Shown: one piece after another, positions 1 through 12,120 of the stretch
Layout: each line of letters begins with the position of its first letter
Numbering within the stretch: the stretch's first letter is position 1
Assembly (NCBI RefSeq): GCF_040054535.1
Contig: NC_090795.1
Location: forward strand, 2,579,501-2,643,500
Direction: 5' to 3'
Length of the DNA: 64,000 bases
Source of the DNA: Antennarius striatus
Lineage: Eukaryota > Chordata > Actinopteri > Lophiiformes > Antennariidae
The notes under the pieces: generated by a model
Seen by the model: only the letters and a program-made list of their open reading frames with translations
Told to the model about the DNA's origin: nothing
Databases searched by the model: none
Position numbers and translations under genes: made by a program

Positions 1-2287
1 TACAATCTGGTACCTTGATTTTACCCAGAATGCAACTTGATTTCTGTTTTTGTCTTTTCCCGGAATCAAGTTGAAGAAAATGGGGGGAAAAAACCCGACA
101 TAACTTTTTGTGCGTTTCAGTGAAGACATCTTAAAGTTATTATTATTATCATTATCATTATTAGCGGCTTCCTGATCTTGGCTTGGGAACATGAGCGGGA
201 AACAAAACAAAAAAAAAAATGCTGAAAGGATCCAAATCGCTGTCCGCCGACGCACAATGAACTCCTTCATAGCCGGAGATGTGATGTGATCCTATGTGGT
301 TTAATCAGTGCAGGAATGTCTCTACCTGCTCTCTTTCTCACGCACACACTCACACACACTCACACACACTACTATCTCTTTATGAATGCATTTCTGTTTC
401 TTGTTTTTTTTCCTCCCTTCCTGTGATTTTCTTGATATTTTTCCAAACACAAGTGTTTGTTCGGGTGTTTTCCCGACCGGCACCCTAGATTAAAATCGAC
501 TCATGGCGTAAACATCACGCTGGACGGTTTGAAATTCTTACTCAGAGTGAAATCATACGTCTAGAGTCTAGACATGGGGTGTTCGGTTAGAATCGGAGGA
601 GGTCTGATAACTCATCCCGTCTCCCCTGCTGAGGTCCAGACGTTTAGAAACCTGCAGATAAAACGTATTTGTCTGCATTTATATAGAATAAATCTGCTTG
701 TGAACACTCCCTCTGTCATCCAGGCTGCAAAGACTGATTAATAAACTCAGAAAGGGTAGAAAATACTGTGATGACACAGAACAGCTATGAAAAACAACGC
801 AAAGAACTCTTTGTCTCTAATCATGCATTGTAAATAAATTCCTCCGAGTCCATAAAACACAACGCCCTTAAAGGGAAACCCTGCAGAGAGCCAAACAATG
901 GGAGCGCAAGTTTGAAAACAGATTGCATATTAGAAATTGTTGGCCAAAAATGCAGTTGAGAAATCGTCTTTAGCATTTTAAATAAAGTAGAAATCTGTTT
1001 GCACAAAGATACGACGTGTGGGAAATAAAGTGCCACAAACTGCTCGTTTCTAAGTTTGTACCCAGATTCCTCCGAGGCAATAAAAATGTTAACATCCTCG
1101 AAGCGGAACCGAATAAAGTTAGCGCCGTTTTAGATCGAACTGAACTCCAGAAGTGGAAACACAAACTTGTTTTGAAAAGAAATCAAGCGTGTCGTTCAAA
1201 GTTGTGTTGGACGTACGTAGCCGCAGATGTTAGCATCCGCTAGCAGAAAGATCCAGGCCTCATAAAATTTTTAAAAAAAAATCACTTTCAGGCTGAAAAA
1301 TGTTAAAATAGAGCGGATTTCTTTTTCAGTTACATATAAAAACTTCTAACTTCTTGGTCTTTCTGGTTTCTCCAAGTTCTTGCGTTTCATCCGCCGGGGG
1401 AACCGTCAATTTTTTATTTTTTTTTGGCGCCAAAAGTAACGGCAATCCTATTTGGATCCTGTTGAGACGTTTCTCTTTCAAAAAACCACAAATGTAGTCA
1501 CGGTGGAGCCAAATGAACTGTCGGGGGGGGGGGGGGTCGCGAAGTCAGTGGGACGCATCCGCTGCAAGAAAAAAAGAAAAAGAAAAACTCGCGTTTCACG
1601 ACAAACCGTCCAATAGCTGCTGAGATGTTTCTAAAACCGAGCTAAACTGAGGCTAAAAATATCCGCTGGCATCCGTTTGGGGGGGAGGCTTCAGGTGCCG
1701 TCCAGCCTCGTGGTTAGCGGTCGGGGAGATAAATTTATTCTGACATGTGCAGATTTTTTTTTTTTTATAATAGTTTCCCAGCTGATTCATCATTTCGTCA
1801 GACGATAAAGGCTGGATTTCTTCTTCTAGCAGCGCCGCTAACCTCGTACCTAACGAAACGGCTCAAACGATGATGCACGATTAATCGATGACGTTCTGGA
1901 TGCTTTCAGATCTCCTCCCTCTTTGCCATGTTTTTCTCATTTTTCCTATATGTTTCTGGACAGAAAAGAAAGTCAAATAAACACGACGTCCAGAGCCCGT
2001 TATAGTTTAGGGAATTGTTTTTGTCGGTTTGGCAGCCAGGCGCGTCTTTCTGAGCCAAGACATCAGGAAGAGGAACGTAAAAAAACCCAAAAACCCCAGA
2101 GGAAGGAGGTTGGGTCAATTAGCAGACGTAGATCTGTTACCAGCCTGAATGTGAAGTTTGATTTTTATTCGGAGGACTTCCTGAGGTAAAGGTTGGACTT
2201 GTAGGACGTCCTGCCAGCTGCGGCCTCGAGATAAAGGAGAAAGAATTTCATCGTGTTCATGTCTACTTTGTTTTTTTCTCCTTGCAG
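1..2287. other. Sequence upstream of first visible TNF-ligand exon; no exon recognised
   Basis: AT-rich sequence with homopolymer runs (a G run near 1525) and a short CA-rich stretch near 335-370. It should be intron or 5' flank of the TNF-superfamily gene that continues at 2288. I searched the plus strand for an exon encoding a type II membrane anchor and found none with convincing splice sites. The open frames here are short and lack any recognisable protein pattern. Confidence 0.5.
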
Positions 2288-4483
2288 TCTCTGTCTCAGC
2301 GCTACCAGAGGCAGCTCTCCTCAGCAGTCAGAGGTGAGAACACAAACACCTCCATGAACCTTTATGGAATCCATTCAGAAATGTTGTCTAACTCCCAGTT
2401 TCTTCAGATGAAGTGTCTCGGGTGCTGCCCTCGCTGGTGATGGTGGACAGGGCTTCGCCTCGACCCAAAGTCGCCGCCCACGTCACCGGAAGCTTCGTGC
2501 CCAAACTGGAGCAAAACGGAGGTGAGTCCAGCAAAACTGCTGCCGGAGTTGCGAAAGGCCTTTACGACTTTATCGACTGAACATCAGCAGTCGATAAAGT
2601 TTTTGAAAAGTTAAAACCGATTATCTGCTGCGTGCGGACTTGTCCTGACGCTACGATGCAGCTGCGACGGATATCACTTATTAAAACAATGTGTTTGGGA
2701 AAGAAAAGCATATTTTCTTCTCCTTTTTAAAATTTTTTATGACGAAAGAAAAGCAGAAACGACTAAAAAACGCCGAGTGAGCAGTATCTTGAGATTACAA
2801 TTCTGGTTTTTTGGAGTCAGAATTTTGGATCTCGTGTTGCAGCGTTTTTTGTTATTTTTTTAAATTCGTAACAATAGCTTATAAAATTCAGACTTGATTT
2901 ATTTTAATCTCAGGAGTATTTCTTTTATATCCTTTCACGACTTTCGCAATAAATATTAAAATGTTTTCCTGATATCCATCTGCGGTTTTTATGTTCTCGA
3001 AGGAAATTTATGGGATAAATCCTGATCTGGGTGACGAGTTAGTTGTTCGGCAGAAAATCTCCAAATCATAAATTGTTGAAACGACACAATAAGAACATCT
3101 GATGCTGAAAAAGATTTGAAGGAACTGTTCGATGTTTTTTTTTACTTCCTCAGCTCCGGCCTCCTCCGGGCGTCGAGTTCAGGGTCAGAAGATCTCCTGG
3201 TGGGAGGGCCAGAAGGGTCTGGCGTTCCTCCAGGACGTCCGGCTGGTGGACGGGGAGCTGGTGGTGCCTCAGCCGGGCCTCTACTACGTCTACGCCCAGA
3301 CCTACTTCAGACACACCCACGCGCTGGAGGAGGAGGGCGAAGACGGCGAGGACTCGGGAGACCGGGGGAGACCCCTCCTGCAGTACGTCTACAAAAAGGT
3401 GAGGGTTCCTGTCTCGGTGCCCCCCCCCCCCTCACAGACGTGGAAAAAGGTGGGAATCCCAGACAGGAAATGCAAGCCTGATGTCATCAGCATATGTTCG
3501 CGTTCCTCGCAGCGTTCAGCCGCAGACGGGTGATGCACAACAGATGAGAAGCCGGACGGTGGTCTCCGCAAAAACAATGGGGGGGGGGGGTGTTCCATCC
3601 CAGCGTGGCACAAATCGATTTTAATGTTGAATTTATTCAGTTCAGCGTCGAGTCAAAGCGTTTGCACTCAGATATTAACGTGATAAACGTCTTTCAAGCA
3701 CCTCACCGACATTCTCACCCAATTTATGGTGAATCAAATCTTTTTTTTTTCTTTTTTTTTTCTTTTTAACTCAAAATAATCCCAGACTCAATCCCAGATG
3801 TTTCTATTTGGTGCTTTCAATGACCCTTTGCATTTGGAGAACAGATGTGTGCCTTCCAGGAATCGCCTTATGTCCAAACATGGAACAAATGTTGTGTTTT
3901 TATAAAACGGATTCAAATTCTACGGTACGGAGCAAAACATCCGACCGGCCTGTGTTGATTGATGATTTTTTCACAGTAAAGATGTTGAGAATTATGACAG
4001 AAAAATAAAATGAACTGTTGCGAAAGACTGTTTTGCAGATTGTTCTGTTTGTTTCCGCTCTTGGGTCGTAAATAATACTGATAAATACTGCAGCAGGACG
4101 TTCACAAAAGATTTGGAGGGAAGTTTTTGATGATCAAACATCTGCCTGGTTTTGAATTTAAACGATACCAGGTAGAGATGTGGTAGAGCTGTAAATTCCC
4201 ACGTTTTTATCCGACCCCCAACGCACCACTGACCTCCTGTGACTCACCTTCTCCTCGTCTTCCTCCCCTACAGGTGAGCTCCTACCCGGTGCCCATCCTC
4301 CTGATGAAGACGAGCCGGACCTCCTGCTGGTCCCGGGGTTCTCAGTTCTCTCTGCACTCCGCCCACCAGGGGGGGCTGTTCCCTCTGAGCAGCGGCGACC
4401 GCCTGTTTGTGACGGTGACCAACGCCACCGCCGTGGACATGGACGAGAAGAGCAGCTTCTTCGGCGCCTTTCTCATCAGCTAG
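2288..4483 (+). CDS. tnfsf10: TNF superfamily ligand, TRAIL (TNFSF10)-like, 5'-partial
   Basis: A death-ligand cytokine that would act as a trimer on the cell surface or in shed form. Four coding exons are visible: 2288-2333, 2408-2521, 3154-3398 and 4274-4483, all with AG/GT borders and matching phases. The joined product reads ...RPKVAAHVTGSF..., ISWWEGQKGLAFL, GLYYVYAQTYFR, YPVPILLMKTSRTSCWS and ends SSFFGAFLIS. These match the TNF homology domain of TRAIL, including the Cys in the SCWS motif, which in TRAIL binds the trimer's central zinc. The cytoplasmic and transmembrane exon lies outside the window, so this is the 3' portion. An acidic stretch (EEEGEDGEDSGD) occupies a loop between beta strands. 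Assignment to TRAIL rather than another TNF ligand rests on the C-terminal motif run; paralogue identity is uncertain. Confidence 0.85.
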
Positions 4484-5293
4484 AGGAGCAGAGGAAGGAC
4501 GTGGGTTCGCGTCCCGGTCCGGGGGGGAAAAATCTGCAGCTTTGTTTCTTCTTTTCTTTTAAAAAATCCAGGATCTGATGACACTGGTTCGGAAACGGGG
4601 CTGGGTTCCATTCCCCTTTCAGTGAAAACATGGACCCCACTGGTTCTGGAACAGAGAACCCATGACTTGTCTGCTCTGAAGCTGACACGTTGAGGTTAGC
4701 TGTGGTTCCATGCTTCATCTGACCTTCATCCCCAGCTGGATCTCATCCACAAGTAATGTGTTCCTGGATGTGTTGTGTTCAAGGTCATCAGAAATGTTTG
4801 TAAATGTGGACATTTACCCGTGTAAATGTGGAGCGATGTGCGTGTGTGTAAAGATGTAAATATTCTACAAAATATTCTTATTTTTCCCAAACGGTAAATT
4901 GTGGAGCTCCAACCTGAACTCCCTCCGTGAGATGATGAATGTATGACCCCTGAACTCACCATCCTGCCTCCTGGGTCTCAGTAAACGTGGAGGGACGGAC
5001 GCGTCATGAACGTCATTACTGGTGTCTTTATTTAAACCTTATTTTGTCGTGACTCTGAACTGACTGGATGATTAAGACCAGAGTCACAGATTCATTCAAA
5101 AAAAACCCAACAACCTGCCATTTCTAAACTGTATAGACTATTTGAAAAGACTTAAATGTGTGGAAATATTTTCATCCACAGCTGAGGGACGGATGTAAAA
5201 AGGATTCGAACAAATAACATGTTTTTTCACTTTGACCAAAACTGAATGTTCATGTAAATAACTGAGTTTTTGTCTGTAAATATGTGAAATAAA
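4484..5293 (+). other. Probable 3'UTR of the TRAIL-like gene
   Basis: The non-coding tail after the stop codon ends near an AATAAA signal at 5288-5293. No other gene is seen here. The transcript end is inferred from the polyadenylation signal only. Confidence 0.55.
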
Positions 5294-5456
5294 AGACAAT
5301 CTTATGCCTCCTTTGACAGTGTTTGGATTCTTCATGCATTATGTGTCTAATTTAGTTTTTACTTTTTAAAAATCAACATTAACTAAATCCGTCAAATGAA
5401 ATATGGAAAAGTGGAAAAGACAAACCCCATGAAATGATCTGATAATGCATCTATCA

Positions 5457-5512
5457 AGCATTCAAGTGCAGTACTTTGAGTAAAAGTACTTAGTTACATT
5501 CCACTAGTGTTA
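5457..5512. repeat. Fragment of a common fish interspersed repeat
   Basis: The phrase 'gagtaaaagtacttagttac' followed by 'attccac' resembles a terminal sequence that recurs in very many fish genomes. Only about 56 bp is recognisable here. The family name cannot be assigned from sequence alone. Confidence 0.4.
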
Positions 5513-6114
5513 CACAAATGATCCAGGGACCTCAATCAATCACCAACAGATCTTATATTTTAAATATTTGTGAGTATTACCTGTGGAATTGCTTCATATG
5601 GAACAAACAATCATTTTTATGGCTCACATTTTTCTATTCCCTCAGAGTGATCTGGTATCATGTAAAAAAATTAAAGAAGTATGTTTTATAAGGTGACGTA
5701 AAATCCACCACTGATAAATGGACTGTTTAAAAGAATCCAGATCCGGCCTCCTCTGGCTGGGTAATGAAACACATTTGGTAAATTAATCTTTGTGTGTGCT
5801 TGCCTTTTTTTTTTCCAGTTTGTATGAAACCACGAAATAATCCGATTCAGCCTTTTGTATTTATATGAAAGCTTTCACGCTGGGTCTGCGACGTTTTCAC
5901 CATAAATCAGAGGAGAGGTTTAAGTGGTAGCGGATGTACTGGTGGTCGTTTAGCCAGGGGTCACTGACTTCGCTGCAAACAAACGCCGCTTGAAGAGGGG
6001 GCTGATGGGAAAACACAAACAGAGTGGAAGCAGCCTGAGCAGATGAACTAACCCTTGGATTAATCATCATGATCACATCGATCATGAGGATTCTGGCTGG
6101 AATGAAACTCCATG

Positions 6115-6130
6115 CTGCCACCTAGTGGCG
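6115..6130 (-). promoter_or_regulatory. Candidate CTCF site between convergent genes
   Basis: On the minus strand this reads CGCCACTAGGTGGCAG, a full match to the CTCF core (CCASYAGRKGGCRS). It sits between the 3' ends of the TRAIL-like gene and msl2, where an insulator would be plausible. This is a motif match only. Confidence 0.45.
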
Positions 6131-7509
6131 ATTTTTGGCACAACACGTCCAAACAAGACAACACAACACTTCATAAGTGTTTGATTTTCTTTCTTTTTTG
6201 TGGAAATATGTTACATTTATATTACAGGTATTTAAATGCCCAGAGGGGAGAACAAAAACCGTTTGGACGCACCAGAAACGAATACGAAGGAGGAGGAGGA
6301 GACGGCCTATTAACCGAGATGAGAAAGTCCAGATTGGGTCAACAGACTCGAAGGGGCAGAGGGCGGAACCGACGCCCCCACGCGTAACCTGTTAGGACAC
6401 ATCCAATAAATACTGCAAATCTTATTATAACAAAAAAAGAAAAAAGTCAAGGAAAACGGGCGTGTTCTCCTTCTCAAGAACGTTGTCGTCTTTAGCAGCA
6501 CGTGTGTGGCTTCCAGAAAACAAAAATGTGAAAAACAATGTGAAGGGCCTGCAATCAACCAGAGATTTTAAACACAAGTGAGAACTGTGTGAAACCACGG
6601 GGGGGGAAAGTGCTAAAGATAAATAAACGAGAAGAAGTTCATTTGTGGATTTGACAGCGTTAAATTAAAAGAAAAAAAAAAAAGAAAAAAAAGGGAACAG
6701 TTCCCACCAGCGAGTAAAGCTCGGTTAAAAAACGTCTAACGGGTCGGTTGAGGGTTCGTTTCTTAGCTTACAATCACATCTCAGATTAACGTTCGCTTCT
6801 AAACATTCAACTCGCATTTAAGCTGGTGGCGTTTTAAGTCACATCCCAGTTCTCGCAGCAGAAGTTATCAAAAATAACCGAGCTTCCCGTTTTTGATTCG
6901 TCCTCGAGTTTAAAAAATACAATCTGACTTTAACCTGTGTGCAAATGTTCTGGTTGAGTGCAGGTCTGCCCCTGCACCAGCTTCCATTGATCTTTTCTGA
7001 ACGTAACTTATAAAATATAGAATAAAATGTCCTCTTAAATGGAAACCGATGAGTACATGTACAAAAAGTTGTCTGATATAAATTACACCAGTCTCTGATG
7101 ATGATGATGTCGTCTCTCGTCCTGTTCCCCTCCCGAGCCGAAACGTTCCCCTCATCCACACACACACACTCTCACATGCACGCAAACACAACTTAGCTAC
7201 ACGACGTACTCTACACGTTACCCGTCGTAGAGAAACGGGAAAAGAAAACCGAAATTAAATCTCTGCACATACTGGAAAGGCTACACCCCCTCTTTTGCGC
7301 CGCGTCGGTACGCAAACGCCACCGAGCGTGGAGCACTTTTCCTTGGTGGCGACTTGAAGTTTACCCTCGCCGTCGCGTGTCACTGTAGCTGCCTTGTTCT
7401 GGCTCCGCCTCCGCGGGTCACACCCAACCGACAGGAGGGGCGGGGGGTGTCGAGGGTTGGGGGGTGGGGGAGGTGAATGTGCGTGACTGACTGGAGGAGA
7501 GGCGGGACT

Positions 7510-10500
7510 TCAGCAGTCGAAGCGCATCTCCAGCGAATCGTCGAAGCCCCGGGAGTCCTGTCCCGACCCGGACAGGAAGGTGGCGGTGACGGGGGCGCCG
7601 GTCGCCGTGGTGACGTTGAGGAGGGTGCTGGCGGGGGAGCTGGTGGCCGGGCTGCGGAGCGCCGCGGCGGTGATACTGGTGAGGTTGATGCCCAGCGTGA
7701 GGCGGGTCTGCTCCAGAGCTTTCTCCGGCACGGCGAACGCCTCCAGCTTCTTCTCGCCGTTGGCCATGTAGGAGTTCTGGCAGCCGCGGCAGATGCAGTC
7801 CAGACACGCCTGAGGACAACAACCATCAGTAAACAACAACAACAACAACATGCAATACGTGAAGTTAAAGCCTCATTCCCACCTTGCGGTTGGAGTAGCA
7901 GGGGCAGCGCTGCCCCCTACAGGTCAACACGGAGGGGTTCTGAGTGGCTCGGCCGCATTTGCAGCCCTTCTTCTCCACCGGTTTCTTATATAGGGGCTTC
8001 GAGGGGCTGGGGGGGTGTGTCAGGGGGTGCGCGTGGGGATGCGGGGGTATTCTGTCGCGTGGTTGTGCTCTGGGTTTGGGGGGCCCCTGCCTAGCCTTGG
8101 TGTAAGCCTTCTTGGGGCCCCCGTGGTGCTCCACAGTCTTTTTCAGCGCCTTGTTGGAGACCACCAGGGTCTTGCCCACCTTGGGGGGGCCGCCGTTGGG
8201 CACGGGGGCCAGGTGCGGGTGGGACATCGCCGCGGGGAACTTGGGCTCTTGTTTGGTGGTAGGGTTGGGGTGATGGGGGGAGCTGTTGGCACCGAGGAGA
8301 GGCCCCCGTAGGAGACTGGAGATGGGGAGGGGCTGCACCTTCTCGCTGTCGCTTTCCGAGCGGGAGCGCTTGCGGTTGCACCGGGGGAGGACGTGGGGGA
8401 TCGCCGCGGAGGGCTGAGGGGGAGGCTGCAACGAGGGCTGCGGGTGAGGCGGGAGGGTCCGAGGGCCGTTCTCGGGGGGTAACGAGGGGATGAGGCGGGA
8501 GGAGTTGTGCCCGGACGGGCAGTGGGGCCCGTTGAGGCTCTGGTGATGGACCGGGTGGGGGCAGTCCGGCTGGGGGAGCGGTTCCGGGTCGGGGTCTGTC
8601 TCCAGAGTCCTGAGCACCTCCTCCACGCTCAACAACAAGGCCCCCCCTCCGTGTTTCAGGTCATCCCCGAAAGGACTGATGTCACACAGCGCTGCCTCCC
8701 CCGTCCCCGTGACGCTCACACACACCGGGATCTCCTCCGAAAAGCTCTCCTGCTTCGCGACCCCTCCGCCCGTTTCTACGGTGACGGGCTGCAGAGCGTC
8801 CAAACTCACCAGGCCGTTACAGTCGTGCAAACCGTTCACGCTCACGGGACTCGGCTCCTCCACCTTCAGCTCCTTCGTCAGAGGAGCTTCATCCGGTTGG
8901 ATCAGGTTGGAGGTGGAGGCCACCTGCGAGAGGCAGAAGGAATCAGAAACGTTTTCCACCTCCGGCTCGCTCTCAGCCACCGTCAGGCCTTCGTTGAGCA
9001 CGGCCTGGAGGTCCGGCGAGTCGCTGGCGGCGCTGGCTATGTGCGAGGCGAGCGGCGACTGAGTGATGTAGAGGCAAAGCTTCCTGTAACAGTGGACGAG
9101 CAAGGAGAGCTGCTTGTTTTCCTCGAAGCGGGAATAGTCCTTACACCAACTGCAGGACGGCTTCAGCTGCATCCTCTGGCCTCTGCAGCCTCGGCAGACG
9201 TAATGCTGGCATGACGAGTTGGTGGGAGCGATGGGGTCTTGCAGCAGGTTACCTGAAGGTGTGAGAAGACAAATATCCCACATGAGAACCCAAACATGCC
9301 ATACATTCAGACGTGCAAACATTTTTCAGTAAATGAAGTTGGAATATTTGCATTTCAAAAAGACTGCTTTCCACTTTGCGTCATTCCAACAGCTTCCTCC
9401 ACTGATTATCTATTTGTAAACCTGAGTGGTGGATGGCAACTCGCCAGCGCGGCTGACAACTGCTCTTTGAGTGGGGCTTCCTTAGCAACACTGGTTACTA
9501 GGGAGTGCAGCTGCAGATTGGAAAAAAAAAAGAACCAAGGTGCATTCATGAGGATCAACCAACCTTAGAAACACTGCGCCTACTGAAAACAAGGAAGTCT
9601 ATATTTAACTTGATGTATGGTCTGCTTTCATATGGATCTATTATTCATAGGGTGGACGTGGAGGTGCAATAGATATGAGTGGAACGAAGCAGCTGCTCTT
9701 TTCAATACTCGAGCAATCACAAGACAAATACCTCCTTTATCAACAGTCGGTTTTCCTTTCACAAGGACGCGCATTTCCAGTTAAGATGGGGTTGATGCAT
9801 CATGCATGAGCAGTTAGAAGAGTGCATTAAATAATCCTGCAAAATTAATCAAAGTTGAGGTTTAATTACTTGAGAAAACTAGCCGGAGCAGCCTGCGTGA
9901 TTTACAACCTCTTTTATACGGAAGGCATAAAAAGCATTCCCTCCTTTTATCGATTTCTTTTATTCCGTCCATATATTTTCTTGTGTTGTGTATCATGGGA
10001 TGGGGAGGGGGGGGGGGTTAGGAGCACAATATCCAGCACGAGGAGGGGCTGTTATTCAACACGACAAAACAGAGAAACGCCCCGTTGCAACCAAACGCCA
10101 CACAGAGGGGGGTGTGTCACGATGGGTGTAGCTGTACGCAGTGAGGCGTTCAAACCCCTCGGATTTTTTAAAGGTTGTTATTTGTAGGCGATTTGAATTT
10201 CATTCAATCAGAATTTTAAAGTTGCAGCTAATAGACGCGGATGGTAATTTAAATTCTTTATATAAAACACTGGTCTAGCTATAAAGATGTAAGGCTAAAC
10301 ATGATTAAATCTCCAATTCATACTTAAAAAGTTGGATTCTTCAGGTTAAACTTACTCCTTACATTGATGAAATGCTTTTTTAATAATACGTCACATTTCT
10401 TATAATAAATGCACAGTATGCAGGTTCTTTGTCATAAAAAAAAATCCAGCAATAAAATTATTTTTCACAGCAATTTCCGTGTAAAAGCTTCCTCTAAATA

Positions 10501-10919
10501 ATTGTGCTGTTGCAGAAAGTGCTGCATGAATGTCAAAAATTCAATGGGAGTAAAACTACATCAAAACCACAAAGCTGCAACACTCGGTCACTCGTCATTA
10601 CTTCCGATTCCTGTATTTCCGACTGTCAGTGAAGGCATCATTTTTTCCGAAGCCTCATTGCCAGGTTTAGCACAGCTGACAACTGAGCACAGCACGGAAA
10701 GCGTCTTCCAACACATGCAATCGCAGAATCACATTAAAAACCAATTAAAAACATTATGCACACACACACACACTCACCACAGACCAAGCAGGACAGGGAC
10801 TGGCGGAAGAACGGCAGTAGCTTGCAGAGCTCCGCCAGGGCCCGGGGGTCTCTGGGGTCGCACTGCAGCACCGAACGACTCGCGGACAGGTAGAGAGAGG
10901 TCGCATTCACCGGGTTCAT
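7510..10919 (-). CDS. msl2: MSL2, male-specific-lethal complex E3 ubiquitin ligase
   Basis: A nuclear RING E3 ligase of the MSL histone H4K16 acetyltransferase complex; in vertebrates it also ubiquitinates histone H2B. Three coding exons on the minus strand (10778-10919, 7883-9252, 7510-7809) join in frame to about 603 aa; human MSL2 is 577. The start reads MNPVNATSLYLSASRS, as in the human protein. The RING spans the first intron: CLVCG, then NLLQDPIAPTNSSCQHYVC and PSCSWC (about residues 44-85). A long Pro/Ser/His-rich middle follows. The C-terminal CXC domain (GCKCGRATQNPSVL...CPCYSNRK|ACLDCICRGC, from about residue 477) crosses the second intron, and the protein ends MRFDC, the vertebrate ending. 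As I recall, human MSL2 has a two-exon coding structure, so the intron inside the CXC domain may be a fish gain. No defects seen. Confidence 0.96.
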
Positions 10920-12120
10920 GTCAGCTGCCTGTCCCGGTGCTCCAGTCCGGTCCGGTGAACTTGTATGAATGTGTTAAAACACCAAAGTGTCACAATAACA
11001 AAAGCAGCCGTGCACCATATACTCCAGCGGAATCACTTGCTTGCCCAAAGGCGTCTTTGAAGCGGGCATAGACGACAGAAACGCTCCCCCGTCGGTGAAT
11101 CCCACAGCTTTAACCGTCTGTGCAGGGAGCCGTCGAGGCTACTCATCCCAGTCACATCCAACCCATCGCTAATGCGAAGCTCCAAAAAGCGCGGTTGCCT
11201 CCGATGGTGTGGGATGATATGATTAGTGCATCACAAAGTCAACCACGCATTAAAAATGTAGCTTTCACCCAAGTCGGTTGTGTTTGTTTCCAGAAAATCC
11301 GTAACTTATGACCGGACAAAGCATCCTGTGGGCGCCTCGTCCTCCGCCTTATAACCTCACTTACAGCTGGTTAGCTAGCGACCGCTCCGACGTTCACGCT
11401 TTCCGTGCTTCGATTTGCAGCGGTTTCCCCAAAAACACATCCATAATCCAAATGCTCGTCCCAGGTTTTCACGTCCATACCAGAACCGGTATCGTAAATG
11501 CCGGTGATCCCCAGGCCGGGACTGTCTGATCGCCAGCAGCGCAGTCCCGGCAGGCTGGTTCGGGGTTGTGTTATTGTTCGTGGCGGCTTGAAAACAAAAC
11601 AGGCCGCGCCAGCTCCGAAAGGTCCTCCTTCAGAAGCGGAACGTCAACAGCTATGCAAATATGACAGGAAAAACAAGTGACGGGTGTTGTGTGTTTACTC
11701 GAATAAAAAAAAAATAAAGATTTTAAGCTTCGACGTTGCTGATGGGGTAAACAAAAAAATAAACCATCTTAAGCACCGGGCTCTCGTGATTCCGCTAGCC
11801 GTCTGAGATGCACCCGGATGTGGGCTACAAAACCAGGCCGCTTCGCTCTTCTCGGGTTTAGCGGGACTCTTTCGTTCCCGTCTCGGTGAGAATGTAGCAA
11901 GAAAATCAAGAAATTATGTGAAAATATATTCCTGTGCAGCTACTGGTAGTGGTCTAGTGCGGCGGGGAAGACCCAAAGTGAATTAAATCCCAATTTGTGT
12001 ACCTTGCTATCGTTAGCCGCAGAGCATTCCTCATTCTTCCTGTCGCTTTTCCACACACGTAAACAAGGGGGCGCTGTTGGCCCAAATCTCGCGAGAAATC
12101 ACGTGACGCGGTTTGTTCAA
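10920..12120 (-). promoter_or_regulatory. msl2 5'UTR/promoter region, GC-rich
   Basis: The kilobase upstream of the msl2 start is richer in CpG than its surroundings. It contains an octamer (ATGCAAAT, 11653-11660) and a cluster of promoter-type motifs at 12064-12107. No open frame here resembles a protein. Start site and 5'UTR extent are not determined. Confidence 0.4.
12064..12107. promoter_or_regulatory. Motif cluster: CTCF-like, TCTCGCGAGA and E-box
   Basis: Three elements occur within 44 bp. A CTCF-like core (ACAAGGGGGCGCT) ends at 12078, the palindrome TCTCGCGAGA lies at 12087-12096, and an E-box CACGTG lies at 12100-12105. TCTCGCGAGA and CACGTG are typical of ubiquitously active CpG-island promoters. 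They lie about 1.2 kb upstream of the msl2 start codon, so they may mark a distal msl2 start or an unannotated transcript. Confidence 0.45.

Larger units (their letters stand above)
5294..7509. other. Region between convergent genes, including the probable msl2 3'UTR
   Basis: This lies between the ends of the TRAIL-like gene (plus) and msl2 (minus). The part nearest 7509 is presumably msl2 3'UTR, but I could not fix its end. It contains a strong CTCF-like motif at 6115-6130. No coding exon is supported. Confidence 0.5.

Noticed and set aside
1016-1243. Possible upstream exon of the TRAIL-like gene
   Set aside because: The 75-codon frame lacks a membrane anchor and suitable splice borders.
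7477-8094. A 205-codon plus-strand open frame
   Set aside because: Antisense to the last two msl2 exons; rich in Gly/Arg from the complement of Pro/Ala codons.
8507-9214. A long plus-strand open frame over msl2
   Set aside because: It is the antisense shadow of the large msl2 exon, which is firmly identified on the minus strand.
10502-11071. A 189-codon plus-strand open frame
   Set aside because: It runs antisense through msl2 exon 1 and a CA repeat; the protein has no family resemblance.
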